A stretch of 64,000 nucleotides of DNA. It comes from Anaerolineales bacterium. Its GTDB lineage: Bacteria; Chloroflexota; Anaerolineae; Anaerolineales; Villigracilaceae. A model generated the notes under the pieces. It ran no database searches and was not told where the DNA came from. It saw only the letters and a list, made by a program, of their open reading frames with translations. Position 1 is the first letter of the stretch, and the number at the start of each line of letters is the position of its first letter. The DNA lies in assembly GCA_020634895.1 (NCBI GenBank), contig JACKAV010000001.1, forward strand, positions 186,001-250,000, written 5' to 3'. A program made the position numbers and the translations under genes. Of this stretch, positions 7,685 to 16,423 are shown in pieces.

Positions 7685-9600
7685 TATTCAGGATTCACGT
7701 AGATTATCTTAGGTGTTCGTGGTGGCGGGGGAGTCCGCAACATAAAGCGGTATTTTAATTGACCAAAGTTTACCATATCCCCGTGCTCCAAACGGTATCC
7801 TTCCTTCGGAACAGGCTCGAAGTTCACCCACGTCCCAGCGATCGACTGGGAGTCTTGCAAAAGGTACCCGCCGTCATCCGTGGCGCGGATGCGGGCATGA
7901 ACAGGCGAGATGGAAGGGTCGTCGAGGATCTGCGTGCATTGCACAGGGTCGGTGCCGATAAGGATCTCCGTGCCGTTGAGCGGGATGGGCGGGACTGCGG
8001 CAAACTGTCCGTCCGGGTTGACGCGTACCAGTGAAGCCGCCGCCTCACTCTCTGACGTTTTGCCTGTTTTTGCCTTCACAGGCTTGGTCTGCCGTTTTAG
8101 GTTTCTCTCCTTTGCCGTTGCCGCCTTTTCGGTCATTGCCGGAAGGGGCTGGGTCAACGGGTCGTTATGGGCGCGGCGCTGTTCTTGAATGGCGCGTAAA
8201 GAAAGGAAACGTAACCGTCCGCCGAGCAGGATCGCAAAGAGGACAAGCCCTGCAAGGACGATCGCGCCAATGGTCAATTGAGTCCGGTATTTGGCGAGGA
8301 AGGCGGCAGGTCCGCTGGGAGGTTTGATCACGGTGATAACCACCGGCAGCGCCATACTCGTCTTGCTCAAGCCGAGCGTATCAACGGCTTCCACAGTCAG
8401 TTGATGTTCGCCGCTGGTCGTGTAGGGCTTGAGGTCCCAGGTGAATTTGGTGAAAGGCTCGGTTGTATTTTCGTCCGCAGCGACGCCGTCCACGTAAAGG
8501 GTCGTGCTTGCCAGCGGACGTTCGTAGCCGTCTGGGAATTCGACGATGATCTCGATATCTTGCGTTTCAGGCAAAAGGACTTCGGTGTTGAAGGGGTCAT
8601 CTTCAGGCGCCTGACGCGTGATCTGCAAAGACGGGTCAACGGGGAACGGGTTGGGCGGTTGAACGTTCAGGTTGAACGGCTGTGCTTCCGATGTGACCGT
8701 CCCGCCTGAAGGGAGGTTGACTTGCAAAGCGAGGGTATGGTCGCCGGAAAAATTCAGGTGAGATGTATAGGAAAGGTTATAAATTCTGCGCAGGGGGGCA
8801 AAATACACTTCCGGGTCGGGGAAGCGTTCCTCGCCGGAGAATTGGAACATGCTGCCACCCGTCTGTATGGCGAGGTTGTTAAAGATTGCGGCGCTGGTGG
8901 TTGTGAACGTGGTGTTCGCATCCACATACCAGACGAAGACGCGAATCCTATTTTCGATGGCGCGTTGGATCAGCGGTTCGAGCGCTGAGGCGAGGTTGGG
9001 GTCTCCCATTTGGGGAGTGATGAACAGGACGGCGCGTTTGACCCCGATGCGCGGCGTCTGTGCGCTGACCACATCCAAAGCCGCCGAAAGGGATTGCAGG
9101 TTGGGCGTGGCAGTGCGCATGTCCGGCTGGAAGCCCTGCAAGCCGACGATGAAATCGGCGGGGGAGGCATGATTGATGACGGGTCCCGCCTGGCTGACGA
9201 GGCTGAGGTCATCGGGCAGATCGGGCGGACGTGATTGCGCCCATTGCGCGATCACCTGCGCAACGCGTTGAAAGCGCGAGATGCCGTTGGCGTTACGCGC
9301 GTCCAGGGCTTCGCCCTGGTTGAAGGCAACCACCAATTGCAGTGGAATCGCCAACTCAGTGAAGGCGTCGGCTGGGAGGGGCTGTCCGTTTTCGATGATG
9401 GAAACAGCTTCGGGCTTGAGTCCGGAGGCGAATATCCCGTTCGAGTCGATAACATCCACAAACCCGGTGATGGTCGGGAAGGTGGATGTGTCCACGTTGT
9501 ATACGATAACGGAAGCGGCAGTCTGCCCTTGAGCATAGGCTGGAATGCCCACACCCAAGAGCAGACTAATTGTGATCAGAGGAATTAAAAATTTACGCAT
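7684..9600 (-). CDS. Membrane-anchored VWA-like and FHA domain protein
   Basis: The 638-residue protein has a signal peptide (1-24, ending AYAQG), a long extracytoplasmic part (about 30-430) resembling a von Willebrand A-type fold and Ig-like region, one transmembrane helix (about 437-457), a basic Ala/Thr/Lys-rich linker, and a cytoplasmic FHA domain (about 545-625) with the typical SISPVHARI stretch. The layout suggests coupling of an outside interaction to phosphothreonine signalling inside. It lies between a polytopic membrane protein (8-base overlap) and a PP2C phosphatase (1-base overlap), so the three are almost certainly co-translated. The VWA metal site is incomplete, so metal-dependent adhesion is uncertain. 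Confidence 0.82.
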   Translation of the reverse strand: MRKFLIPLITISLLLGVGIPAYAQGQTAASVIVYNVDTSTFPTITGFVDVIDSNGIFASGLKPEAVSIIENGQPLPADAFTELAIPLQLVVAFNQGEALDARNANGISRFQRVAQVIAQWAQSRPPDLPDDLSLVSQAGPVINHASPADFIVGLQGFQPDMRTATPNLQSLSAALDVVSAQTPRIGVKRAVLFITPQMGDPNLASALEPLIQRAIENRIRVFVWYVDANTTFTTTSAAIFNNLAIQTGGSMFQFSGEERFPDPEVYFAPLRRIYNLSYTSHLNFSGDHTLALQVNLPSGGTVTSEAQPFNLNVQPPNPFPVDPSLQITRQAPEDDPFNTEVLLPETQDIEIIVEFPDGYERPLASTTLYVDGVAADENTTEPFTKFTWDLKPYTTSGEHQLTVEAVDTLGLSKTSMALPVVITVIKPPSGPAAFLAKYRTQLTIGAIVLAGLVLFAILLGGRLRFLSLRAIQEQRRAHNDPLTQPLPAMTEKAATAKERNLKRQTKPVKAKTGKTSESEAAASLVRVNPDGQFAAVPPIPLNGTEILIGTDPVQCTQILDDPSISPVHARIRATDDGGYLLQDSQSIAGTWVNFEPVPKEGYRLEHGDMVNFGQLKYRFMLRTPPPPRTPKIIYVNPE

Positions 9601-10552
9601 CTACCTGTGCGAGGACGGGCGTATTTTCGGGCGGTTCGGGTGCCTTTGTAAGCTGCATGTAGGAAAGCGCCCAAGCCGTTTTGACATAGGCTGTAAGGAT
9701 ACCACTCAATCCGATCAAAATGGGCAGGTAAATTCCGCAGCAGGCGACCGAAATCCAGACGGTGACGGGGAGTGTGTCGCCGGTCTGGTAGTTGATCATG
9801 CTAAACACGAACGGGATCACCGCAGCGATGATCGGCAGGGCGATGATTAAGCCGATGATTCCGCTGCCGATTCCCAGAACCAGCGAGAGGACGATCATGC
9901 CGACGATGTCGGATTTGGCGATCTCCCAGCCGCGTTTGAAGCCGTCGACGATGCCGATATCTTCAGCTACGATGGCAGCCTGTCCCTGTTCCATGATGAC
10001 GTTAACAACCCATGCAAGAGGGATCATCAAGCAGATGAGAGGCAGCAGGCAGAGGAAGCCCAGCCCTGCGGTTGCCGCTCCAACAAAGAAGAAGGGGACC
10101 ATAACAACGAGCACAAGAACTAAAACTGCCAGCCCAACCAAAATGTTCATGCCAAAGAAGCGCCAAAAGTAAGGCATGCTTTCAGACCAGAGTTCAGCAA
10201 AGGTCAGGGAGGAGGCGCCGCCTTCCACTTTGTACACACCTTTGAGGATGCCGATGCGTCCCATCATGCCGAGGGCGTAGAAAGCGAGTGTGAGGACAAC
10301 GACCGCGGCACACACGGCAATAATGATGAGCATGTGCTGCTGGAAGAAGTCCTGTATTTGTCCAAAGACGTGGTCGGGGTTGCCGGTGAAGGATGAGGGA
10401 GTACGTCCGTTCGATGAGCCGGAACCTCCGCTATTTGATGATCCCCCATTGCTGTTGGCAAAGCCGGCAAAAATACCAAAAATCCATAGAACTTTGTAGT
10501 TCCAAATGATCTGCCAGGATCGGGTGAGGATTTTCCCAAGATCGATTTTCAT
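9593..10552 (-). CDS. Polytopic membrane protein of unknown function
   Basis: This 319-residue protein has about six hydrophobic segments, a cytoplasmic-looking start (LGKILTRSWQIIWNYKVLWIFG) and a Gly/Ser/Asn-rich loop at about 33-50. The pattern resembles the glycerophosphodiester-phosphodiesterase membrane-domain and DUF7544-like families, which have no assigned reaction. It is the first gene of the trio with the VWA-like/FHA protein and PP2C phosphatase; its stop overlaps the next start by 8 bases. A role in placing or gating that signalling module is possible but is only inferred from position. Confidence 0.7.
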   Translation of the reverse strand: MKIDLGKILTRSWQIIWNYKVLWIFGIFAGFANSNGGSSNSGGSGSSNGRTPSSFTGNPDHVFGQIQDFFQQHMLIIIAVCAAVVVLTLAFYALGMMGRIGILKGVYKVEGGASSLTFAELWSESMPYFWRFFGMNILVGLAVLVLVLVVMVPFFFVGAATAGLGFLCLLPLICLMIPLAWVVNVIMEQGQAAIVAEDIGIVDGFKRGWEIAKSDIVGMIVLSLVLGIGSGIIGLIIALPIIAAVIPFVFSMINYQTGDTLPVTVWISVACCGIYLPILIGLSGILTAYVKTAWALSYMQLTKAPEPPENTPVLAQVDA

Positions 10553-10601
10553 TGCATTCTCCTGTCTATTAAGGCGTTCCTCCCGGGGCGAAACCGTTTA
10601 A

Positions 10602-10630
10602 ATCATACACTACTCAAAGATTTCCGTCCA
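10602..10630 (-). promoter_or_regulatory. Promoter for the membrane protein/FHA/PP2C operon
   Basis: On the minus strand TGGACG (10625-10630), a 17-base spacer and TATGAT (10602-10607) stand about 50 bases upstream of the ATG at 10552, which also has an AGGAG-type ribosome binding site. Confidence 0.55.
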
Positions 10631-10706
10631 CTTGGGAGGGTTTGAGGGGAGGATTCCCCTCCTCTGCCTTTATGTACGCAGGAAAATTTATGAAGTCGCG
10701 TAACTT

Positions 10707-12242
10707 TTACTCCCATTCAATTGTGGCTGGCGGCTTGCTCGTTATATCGTACACCACGCGGTTGATTCCCTGTACTTCATTCACGATGCGGCTTGAAACT
10801 TTTGCCAATAACTCGAACGGCAAACGCGCCCAATCGGCGGTCATAAAATCGTCCGTGCTCACTGCGCGGATGGCTGCGGCTTCTTGATATGTCCGCTGGT
10901 CGCCCATCACACCGACTGAACGGACTGGCAATAAAACCATAAATGCTTGCGAAGTCTGCGCGCCTTTTCCGAGAAAACCCGCATTGGATAATTCTTCCAA
11001 GAGGATGGCATCCGCCGCCCGCAGACGGGATACTCGCTCGGGCGTACACTCCCCGAGACAGCGCACGGTCAAGCCGGGACCGGGGAACGGTTGCCGCCAC
11101 ACCAAGCCTTCGCTCAAGCCGAGAGCTTCTCCAACTAATCTCACTTCATCTTTGAACAAATATCTCAATGGCTCGACAAGTTCGAACTGCATATCTTCGG
11201 GAAGTCCGCCCACGTTGTGATGCGACTTGATCTTCTCTGCCTTGCTTCTATCTTTCCCTGATGATTCAACGACATCGGGATAGATCGTCCCTTGCACCAA
11301 AAATCTTGGCTGACCGACATTCTTCGCCTCGCGCTCAAAGATGCGGATAAATTTCTCGCCGACGATCCTGCGCTTTTTCTCCGGGTCGGTCTGTCCCTTC
11401 AATGCGCCGAGAAAATCATCAGCGGCATCGACAGTGATGAGTTCAGCACCCAAACCCTCCCGAAATGCCGAGGCGACTTGTGTCGCTTCATTGGCGCGCA
11501 AGAGTCCCGTATCCACGAACACACAGACGAGTTGATCTCCAATCGCTTTGTGAACCAACGCCGCGGCGACAGATGAATCCACGCCGCCGGAAACCGCCGC
11601 AAGGACGCGTTCACCGCCGACCTGCTCGCGAATCCGTTTGACGCTTTCGTCGATAATGTTTTCCGGAGTCCAATCGGGCGTCACGCCGCAGATATCAACC
11701 GCGAAGTGTTTGAGCAGTTCGCCGCCGTTTGGAGTGTGATGCACTTCCGGGTGAAATTGCACGCCGAAGTATTTGCGCTGCATATCGCCCATCGCCGCGT
11801 AGGGACTGTTTCCGCTTTTGGCGAGCGCGATAAAACCTTCGGGCAGTTGCGTCACTTTGTCGCCGTGAGACATCCACACTTTGGAAAGCACATCCAGCAT
11901 CGTGCCGGGAATCAACGGCTGAATTTCTGCCTGACCATACTCGCGCTGCGCGGACGGGTCCACCTTGCCGCCGAGGGCGTGGGTGAGGGCTTGCATCCCG
12001 TAACAGATGCCGAGGATGGGAAGTCCGCTTTCAAGGATGAAGTTTTGAATGTAAGGCGCGTTCTCTTCATAGACGGATTTGGGTCCGCCGGAGAGGATGA
12101 ATCCCTTTGGGTTGATGGAGAGGATTTTTTCCTGCGGCGCGTCCCACGGGAAAAGCTCGCAATAGACTTGCGCCTCACGCACACGGCGGGCAATGATCTG
12201 TGCGTATTGGGAACCGAAATCGAGTATGGCGATGGAGTTCAT
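10707..12242 (-). CDS. guaA: GMP synthase (glutamine-hydrolysing)
   Basis: The 511-residue protein has the full GuaA order: an N-terminal class I amidotransferase (about 1-195) with the GICYGMQ nucleophile loop and FHPEVHHT histidine/glutamate, the ATP-pyrophosphatase domain with the AVSGGVDSSVAA P-loop (about 216-227), and the C-terminal dimerisation domain ending in the conserved PPATIEWE. It converts XMP, glutamine and ATP to GMP. It follows xpt and a HIT protein on the same strand, giving a guanine-nucleotide salvage and synthesis cluster. Length is normal and no key motif is missing. Confidence 0.97.
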   Translation of the reverse strand: MNSIAILDFGSQYAQIIARRVREAQVYCELFPWDAPQEKILSINPKGFILSGGPKSVYEENAPYIQNFILESGLPILGICYGMQALTHALGGKVDPSAQREYGQAEIQPLIPGTMLDVLSKVWMSHGDKVTQLPEGFIALAKSGNSPYAAMGDMQRKYFGVQFHPEVHHTPNGGELLKHFAVDICGVTPDWTPENIIDESVKRIREQVGGERVLAAVSGGVDSSVAAALVHKAIGDQLVCVFVDTGLLRANEATQVASAFREGLGAELITVDAADDFLGALKGQTDPEKKRRIVGEKFIRIFEREAKNVGQPRFLVQGTIYPDVVESSGKDRSKAEKIKSHHNVGGLPEDMQFELVEPLRYLFKDEVRLVGEALGLSEGLVWRQPFPGPGLTVRCLGECTPERVSRLRAADAILLEELSNAGFLGKGAQTSQAFMVLLPVRSVGVMGDQRTYQEAAAIRAVSTDDFMTADWARLPFELLAKVSSRIVNEVQGINRVVYDITSKPPATIEWE

Positions 12243-12259
12243 GTTTGTAATTTAATCCT

Positions 12260-12286
12260 GTAGGGGCGGGGTCACCCCGCCCCTAC
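12260..12286. repeat. GTAGGGGCGGGGT palindrome between HIT gene and guaA
   Basis: An almost perfect inverted repeat (GTAGGGGCGGGGT and its complement around a one-base centre). Related units are at 14054-14074, 21948-22000 and 28782-28832. On the minus strand its edge provides the TAG stop codon of the HIT gene (12283-12285). Confidence 0.8.
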
Positions 12287-12630
12287 ACATCTGATACCAA
12301 ATGAAAATGCAAATGCGGAAAGTCTTGATACTCTCCGCCGTTGACGATAAGCCGATAGGCTTTGAGGTCTAATTCCTTTACCAATCCTTGCACAGTGGAA
12401 TACAGGTCTGTCAGAAAGGCGGTGTTGTTTGGGTCAAGGTTCGCCAATGTCGGTATCTGCTGCTTCGGAACGATGATAATATGGACCTTATAGTCTGGTG
12501 AAGGATGATAAAAGGCGAGCAAGTTCGAGGTCTCGCGGAGACGTTTAACCGGGACAGCAAAACTCATATGGGTGAATATCCAGCCGATGAGGAAGGCAAT
12601 GAATCGAAGACGAAGAATTTTACGAATCAC
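12283..12630 (-). CDS. HIT-family (histidine triad) nucleotide-binding protein
   Basis: This 115-residue protein ends in the histidine triad HLHFHLV, preceded by a VNGGEYQDFPH segment, as in Hint/HinT nucleoside phosphoramidases. Hint enzymes hydrolyse AMP-lysine and related phosphoramidates in the cytoplasm. The first 25 residues are hydrophobic, which is atypical for Hint; translation may begin at an internal codon, or the protein may be membrane-tethered. The open frame stops within a palindromic repeat, two codons after the triad, whereas many HIT proteins continue a little further. It lies between xpt and guaA, which fits nucleotide metabolism. Confidence 0.78.
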   Translation of the reverse strand: MIRKILRLRFIAFLIGWIFTHMSFAVPVKRLRETSNLLAFYHPSPDYKVHIIIVPKQQIPTLANLDPNNTAFLTDLYSTVQGLVKELDLKAYRLIVNGGEYQDFPHLHFHLVSDV

Positions 12631-12663
12631 ATTTCACTCTTCACAAAAAAGTGAAATGTGATC

Positions 12664-13233
12664 TTAGACAAATGTGATCTTGCCATCATCCAGTGACTTG
12701 ATGCAGGCAATGGATTCGATCGGTACGCCGAGCGACGAGAGCGCGTCGCGTCCGCCTTCGAAGATCTTCTCGACCAGTGCGCCGATGCCGACGATCTTGG
12801 AGCCGGAAGCTTCGGCGAGACGTGCAAGACCGAGAATGGTCTGTCCGCTGGCGAGGAAGTCGTCGATGATGAGGACCTTTTCATCGTTGGCGAGATATTC
12901 GGGGGAAACGATGAGCTCGACCATGCGTCCTTTTGTATGCGACGGTGCAAGGGTGAGATAGACCTGATCGGGCATGGTGATCGGTTTGGTCTTGCGGGCA
13001 TAGACGACGGGAAGCCCCATGTGAATGCCTGTGGTGATCGCGGGGGCAATACCCGAAATTTCCGCAGTGAGGATCTTGGTCGCACCCACGTTGGTAAAGC
13101 GTTTGGCAAAATCACGCCCACAGTCGTCCATGAGTTTTGGGTCCACTTGATGATTTACAAAACTATCCACTTTCAGAATTCCACCACCGAGCACTTTCCC
13201 CTCTTTCAAAATACGTTCCTGCAATGCATTCAT
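12664..13233 (-). CDS. xpt: Xanthine phosphoribosyltransferase
   Basis: The 189-residue protein matches bacterial Xpt: an LQERILKEGKVL start, a KVDSFVNHQVDP segment and the type I PRPP-binding motif VLIIDDFLASGQT (about 124-136). It joins xanthine to PRPP to give XMP, the substrate of GuaA two genes downstream. In Bacillus xpt is under a purine riboswitch; I saw no purine-riboswitch core in the 174 bases upstream, only AT-rich sequence with a possible -10 (TAAAAT on the minus strand). Full length and confident. Confidence 0.95.
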   Translation of the reverse strand: MNALQERILKEGKVLGGGILKVDSFVNHQVDPKLMDDCGRDFAKRFTNVGATKILTAEISGIAPAITTGIHMGLPVVYARKTKPITMPDQVYLTLAPSHTKGRMVELIVSPEYLANDEKVLIIDDFLASGQTILGLARLAEASGSKIVGIGALVEKIFEGGRDALSSLGVPIESIACIKSLDDGKITFV

Positions 13234-13390
13234 TCAGCCTCCGATTGTCTGGACAAGATTTTATCGAGGGTGATTTTACAACGGGTTGAAGAAAGAGGAA
13301 AGATGAAAGATGAAACCTTAAACTTGTAAATTTCAACTTTTCAACTTATTTCCCCGCTTATCGCCCTTTAATCCATCAAAAATGACTGTG

Positions 13391-13397
13391 TTAGAAT
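13391..13397 (+). promoter_or_regulatory. Extended -10 promoter element for maf
   Basis: TGTTAGAAT is an extended -10 (TGn plus TAGAAT). The ATG follows 10 bases after it, so the leader would be only about four bases long. Confidence 0.45.
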
Positions 13398-13407
13398 CCT
13401 GCGCTTA

Positions 13408-14079
13408 ATGGAAAAAGTCAAGTTTGTTCTGGCATCCAATTCTCCGCGCAGACGGCAGTTGTTCGGCTTGAGCGGTTGGGATTTTACCGTCATCGCCGCG
13501 GATGTGGATGAGACTCCCTTCGAAGATGAATCTCCGCGCGAATACGTTATCAGACTGGCACAAGCCAAGGCTTCGGCGGTTCAGGCTCGGGCGGAGGTTG
13601 ATGCGGTCATCATCGGGTCGGATACCACGGTGGTGGATGGGAACGAAATTCTCGGCAAGCCTGTCGATGAAAATGATGCGCGCCGCATGTTAAAGCAGCT
13701 TCGCGGGCGAACGCATCAGGTGATGACGGCAATTGCTGTCAGCCAAAACGGAAGGATGTCCACTGATATTTCCATCATCGATGTGCCGATGCGCAATTAT
13801 TCGGACGATGAAGTGGAAGCGTATATCAAGACCGGCGACCCGATGGACAAGGCGGGAGCGTACGCCATTCAACACGCCGAGTTCCAGCCGGTTGTCCGCA
13901 TGGAGGGATGTTATGCAGGCGTGATGGGGCTGCCCATGTGTCATGTGCTGCGCGTCCTGCGGACGTTCGAACTCGCGCCTTCCGCCGATGTGCCGGCTGC
14001 ATGTCAATCTCTTTTACAGTATGATTGCAAGGTATCACCTGAAATATTAAGCGGTAGGGGCGACCTGCCGGGTCAGTAA
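13408..14079 (+). CDS. maf: Maf/YhdE-family nucleotide pyrophosphatase
   Basis: The 223-residue protein starts with the Maf signature LASNSPRRRQLF (9-20) and carries VIIGSDTTVV and a GAYAIQ-type loop (KAGAYAIQH). Maf proteins hydrolyse non-canonical or canonical NTPs such as dTTP, UTP and m7GTP, and their overproduction blocks septation. The last ten residues (ILSGRGDLPGQ) come from a copy of the GTAGGGGCG repeat fused in frame to the end of the gene, so the natural C-terminus was probably shorter. It opens a plus-strand group maf-PBP-rsgA-holB linked to envelope growth and housekeeping. Confidence 0.92.
   Translation: MEKVKFVLASNSPRRRQLFGLSGWDFTVIAADVDETPFEDESPREYVIRLAQAKASAVQARAEVDAVIIGSDTTVVDGNEILGKPVDENDARRMLKQLRGRTHQVMTAIAVSQNGRMSTDISIIDVPMRNYSDDEVEAYIKTGDPMDKAGAYAIQHAEFQPVVRMEGCYAGVMGLPMCHVLRVLRTFELAPSADVPAACQSLLQYDCKVSPEILSGRGDLPGQ
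14054..14074 (+). repeat. GTAGGGGCG-type repeat forming the 3' end of maf
   Basis: A single arm of the GTAGGGGCG repeat family (GTAGGGGCGACCTGCC) lies in frame in the last codons of maf and adds a short tail to the protein. Confidence 0.6.
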
Positions 14080-14131
14080 ATAACCTGATTTCTCGAATAA
14101 GCTGCCCTTACTTCATTTGAAAGGAAACGTA

Positions 14132-16369
14132 ATGAAGCCATTACGCTGGATCCACTTTACACTGATCGCTCTCATCATTGCCGGATGTACTTCTTCCGGG
14201 AATGGTGGACCTTCCATTTTTGCCAGCCCCACCTCAGACCTGCCCACGCCCAAAGTGGGTTTAACTCCCGCGCCTGATGCAGGGGCGGCAGTGACAGCGT
14301 TCTTTGACGCCTTGAAAACGGATGATTACGAAGTCATGTATTCCATGCTTGCGAAATCCAGCCGCGATGTGCTTACATTGGAGGATTTTTCCAAACGTTG
14401 GAATGATGCCCTCAACACGATGAGCGCCTCAAGCTTCGACGTTTCGGTTTTATCCTCCAGCATCAGCCCGTTCAACGCTGAAGTCCACTACAGCATTACC
14501 TATCGGACAGTCCTTGCCGGGGATATTCAGCGCGACATTCTCATGCGTCTTGTGAATGAGGATAATAATTGGAAAATTCTGTGGGATGACGACCTCATCC
14601 TGCCGGAGCTTGCTGGTGGGAATCAACTCGCAATGGAATACAACACTCCGGCGCGCGGCGATATTTACGACCGTGAAGGTCAGCCCATTGCCACGCAATC
14701 GAAAGCCTTTGCCTTTGGCATCCAGACCGACATCATTGACTATGACATGATCGGCGCATTGACCACCGAACTCGGGCGTCTGTGCGGCTTCGATCCGCTT
14801 GATATTCAAGACCAGATCGATGCGGCTGGACCGGGCTGGTACCTGCCCATGTGCGAAGGGACGCGTGAAGAAGCCCAGCGCCTGCTTTCCATCAAACCGG
14901 GCGGATTGGTTGTGAGCGAATATGATTCGCGTTATTACTTCCGCGGCGGACTGGCGCCTCAGGCGGTCGGTTACACCCTCGCGATTTCTCCCGAACAGTT
15001 GAACGAATACCGCCGCAAGGGATACAGCGGCAGCGAGCGTATCGGGCAGACAGGCATCGAAGAATGGGCGGAAGATTACCTTGCCGGTCAGCATGGCGGG
15101 ACGCTGCGCGTCGTCAGCCCGACCGGGCAGATCATCTCCACGCTGGGGCAGAGTTCCCCTCAAGCCGCGGACTCGGTCTACCTGACCCTTGACAGCAATA
15201 TGCAATATTGGGCGCAGGCGGCGGTCGAATTTTTCCGCGGCGCCATCGTCGTCATGGAAGTGGATACAGGTCGAATCATTGCCATGGCTTCCGGTCCCGA
15301 TTTCGACCCGAACTATTTTGAATCGAATAATCCCAATAATCTTGCGTTGACCGACCTTCTGAACGATCCGCGCACGCCTTTGTTGAATCGCGCCGCGCAG
15401 GGACAACTTCCGCTCGGTTCGGTTTTCAAAGTCATTACCTTCTCTGCCGCCCTCGAAAGCGGACTGTATCTGAAAGACACCACCTACGATTGTCAATATG
15501 ATTTCACCGAGCTGAATGACCAGGTCCGCCACGACTGGACGTGGCAGCACTGTCAGGACCGTTTGGCTGCGGGCGATTTCTGTAACACGTCCGACAGCAC
15601 ACCTTCAGGCTTGTTGACCTTGCAGGAAGGTCTGATGCGTTCCTGTAACCCATACTTCTGGCACATCGGCAATGACCTTTATACCAATTGGGATCGCGGC
15701 AACGATATTGCGAATATGGCGCGCTCTTTTGGTTTGGGTTCGCCCACCGGCATCGAACAGATTCCCGAAGCTTCCGGTCAGATCATCGACCCTGAAACCC
15801 AGATCGATGCGGTCAATCAAGCCATCGGTCAGGGAACGGTTTTGGTCACACCGCTGCAGGTCGTACGTTTTATGGCGGCGATTGCCAACGGCGGCACGTT
15901 GTATCGTCCGCAGATCGTGGAAAAGGTACAGCCGGTGGATGGAAGCCCCGTCGTTTCGTTCAAACCTGAGGCGCAGGCAACTCTTCCGCTGCGCAGTGAC
16001 AACCTCGAGTCCCTGCGCGAGTCGCTGCTGATGGTCACAGAGAATCGTCGCGGTACGGCGCGCTTTAATCTGCTGGGTCTGCAATTCAAAGTCGCAGGCA
16101 AAACCGGTACCGCCGAATCCGGCAGCGGTAAACCACATGGCTGGTTCGCAGGCTATACAATGAATGAAGAGAATACCGGTTTGCCCGATATCGCCATTGT
16201 GGCTGTGGGTGAGAATATCGGTGAAGGTTCCGAGTATGCCGTCCCCATGTTCCGCGCCATGGTGGAAACGTATTACTACGGCAGCCCGCAAAAGGTGTAC
16301 TATGATTTTGGTCAGATCGGTTATCCGCCGTATACGCCCACTCCGCCTTCGAACGGTGTTGTTCCGTAA
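14132..16369 (+). CDS. Penicillin-binding protein (PBP2-type peptidoglycan D,D-transpeptidase), lipoprotein
   Basis: The 745-residue protein has a lipoprotein signal peptide (lipobox IAGC), an NTF2-like/MecA-N domain (about 60-165), a PBP dimerisation domain (about 170-330) and a transpeptidase domain (about 345-730). The catalytic set is complete: SVFK with Ser430 and Lys433, an SCN motif, and KTG at 657-659. It cross-links peptidoglycan on the outer face of the membrane; the NTF2-like domain is the one found in low-affinity PBPs. I chose the ATG at 14132 (MKPLRW), with GGAAACG-type spacing, over 14117. Lipid anchoring in place of a transmembrane helix is a noteworthy variation. Confidence 0.92.
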   Translation: MKPLRWIHFTLIALIIAGCTSSGNGGPSIFASPTSDLPTPKVGLTPAPDAGAAVTAFFDALKTDDYEVMYSMLAKSSRDVLTLEDFSKRWNDALNTMSASSFDVSVLSSSISPFNAEVHYSITYRTVLAGDIQRDILMRLVNEDNNWKILWDDDLILPELAGGNQLAMEYNTPARGDIYDREGQPIATQSKAFAFGIQTDIIDYDMIGALTTELGRLCGFDPLDIQDQIDAAGPGWYLPMCEGTREEAQRLLSIKPGGLVVSEYDSRYYFRGGLAPQAVGYTLAISPEQLNEYRRKGYSGSERIGQTGIEEWAEDYLAGQHGGTLRVVSPTGQIISTLGQSSPQAADSVYLTLDSNMQYWAQAAVEFFRGAIVVMEVDTGRIIAMASGPDFDPNYFESNNPNNLALTDLLNDPRTPLLNRAAQGQLPLGSVFKVITFSAALESGLYLKDTTYDCQYDFTELNDQVRHDWTWQHCQDRLAAGDFCNTSDSTPSGLLTLQEGLMRSCNPYFWHIGNDLYTNWDRGNDIANMARSFGLGSPTGIEQIPEASGQIIDPETQIDAVNQAIGQGTVLVTPLQVVRFMAAIANGGTLYRPQIVEKVQPVDGSPVVSFKPEAQATLPLRSDNLESLRESLLMVTENRRGTARFNLLGLQFKVAGKTGTAESGSGKPHGWFAGYTMNEENTGLPDIAIVAVGENIGEGSEYAVPMFRAMVETYYYGSPQKVYYDFGQIGYPPYTPTPPSNGVVP

Positions 16370-16379
16370 GTTCGACAAT

Positions 16380-16412
16380 GGACGATGGAGCATGGAAGAA
16401 ACTCCATCGTCC
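16380..16412 (+). repeat. Hairpin between PBP gene and rsgA
   Basis: GGACGATGGA (16380-16389) and TCCATCGTCC (16403-16412) form a perfect 10-base inverted repeat in the 54-base gap. There is no strong T-run, so read-through into rsgA is likely. Confidence 0.6.
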
Positions 16413-16423
16413 ACGGTCTTTCT

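Noticed and set aside
10651..10668. GAGGGGA-GGAT-TCCCCTC hairpin after guaA
   Set aside because: The stem is short and no T-run follows on the minus strand, so a terminator call is not supported.
12664..13407. Purine riboswitch upstream of xpt
   Set aside because: The conserved loop sequences of the purine aptamer are not present in the 174-base gap.
14450..15550. A 366-codon open frame on the minus strand
   Set aside because: It is antisense to the penicillin-binding protein; composition is that of a shadow frame.
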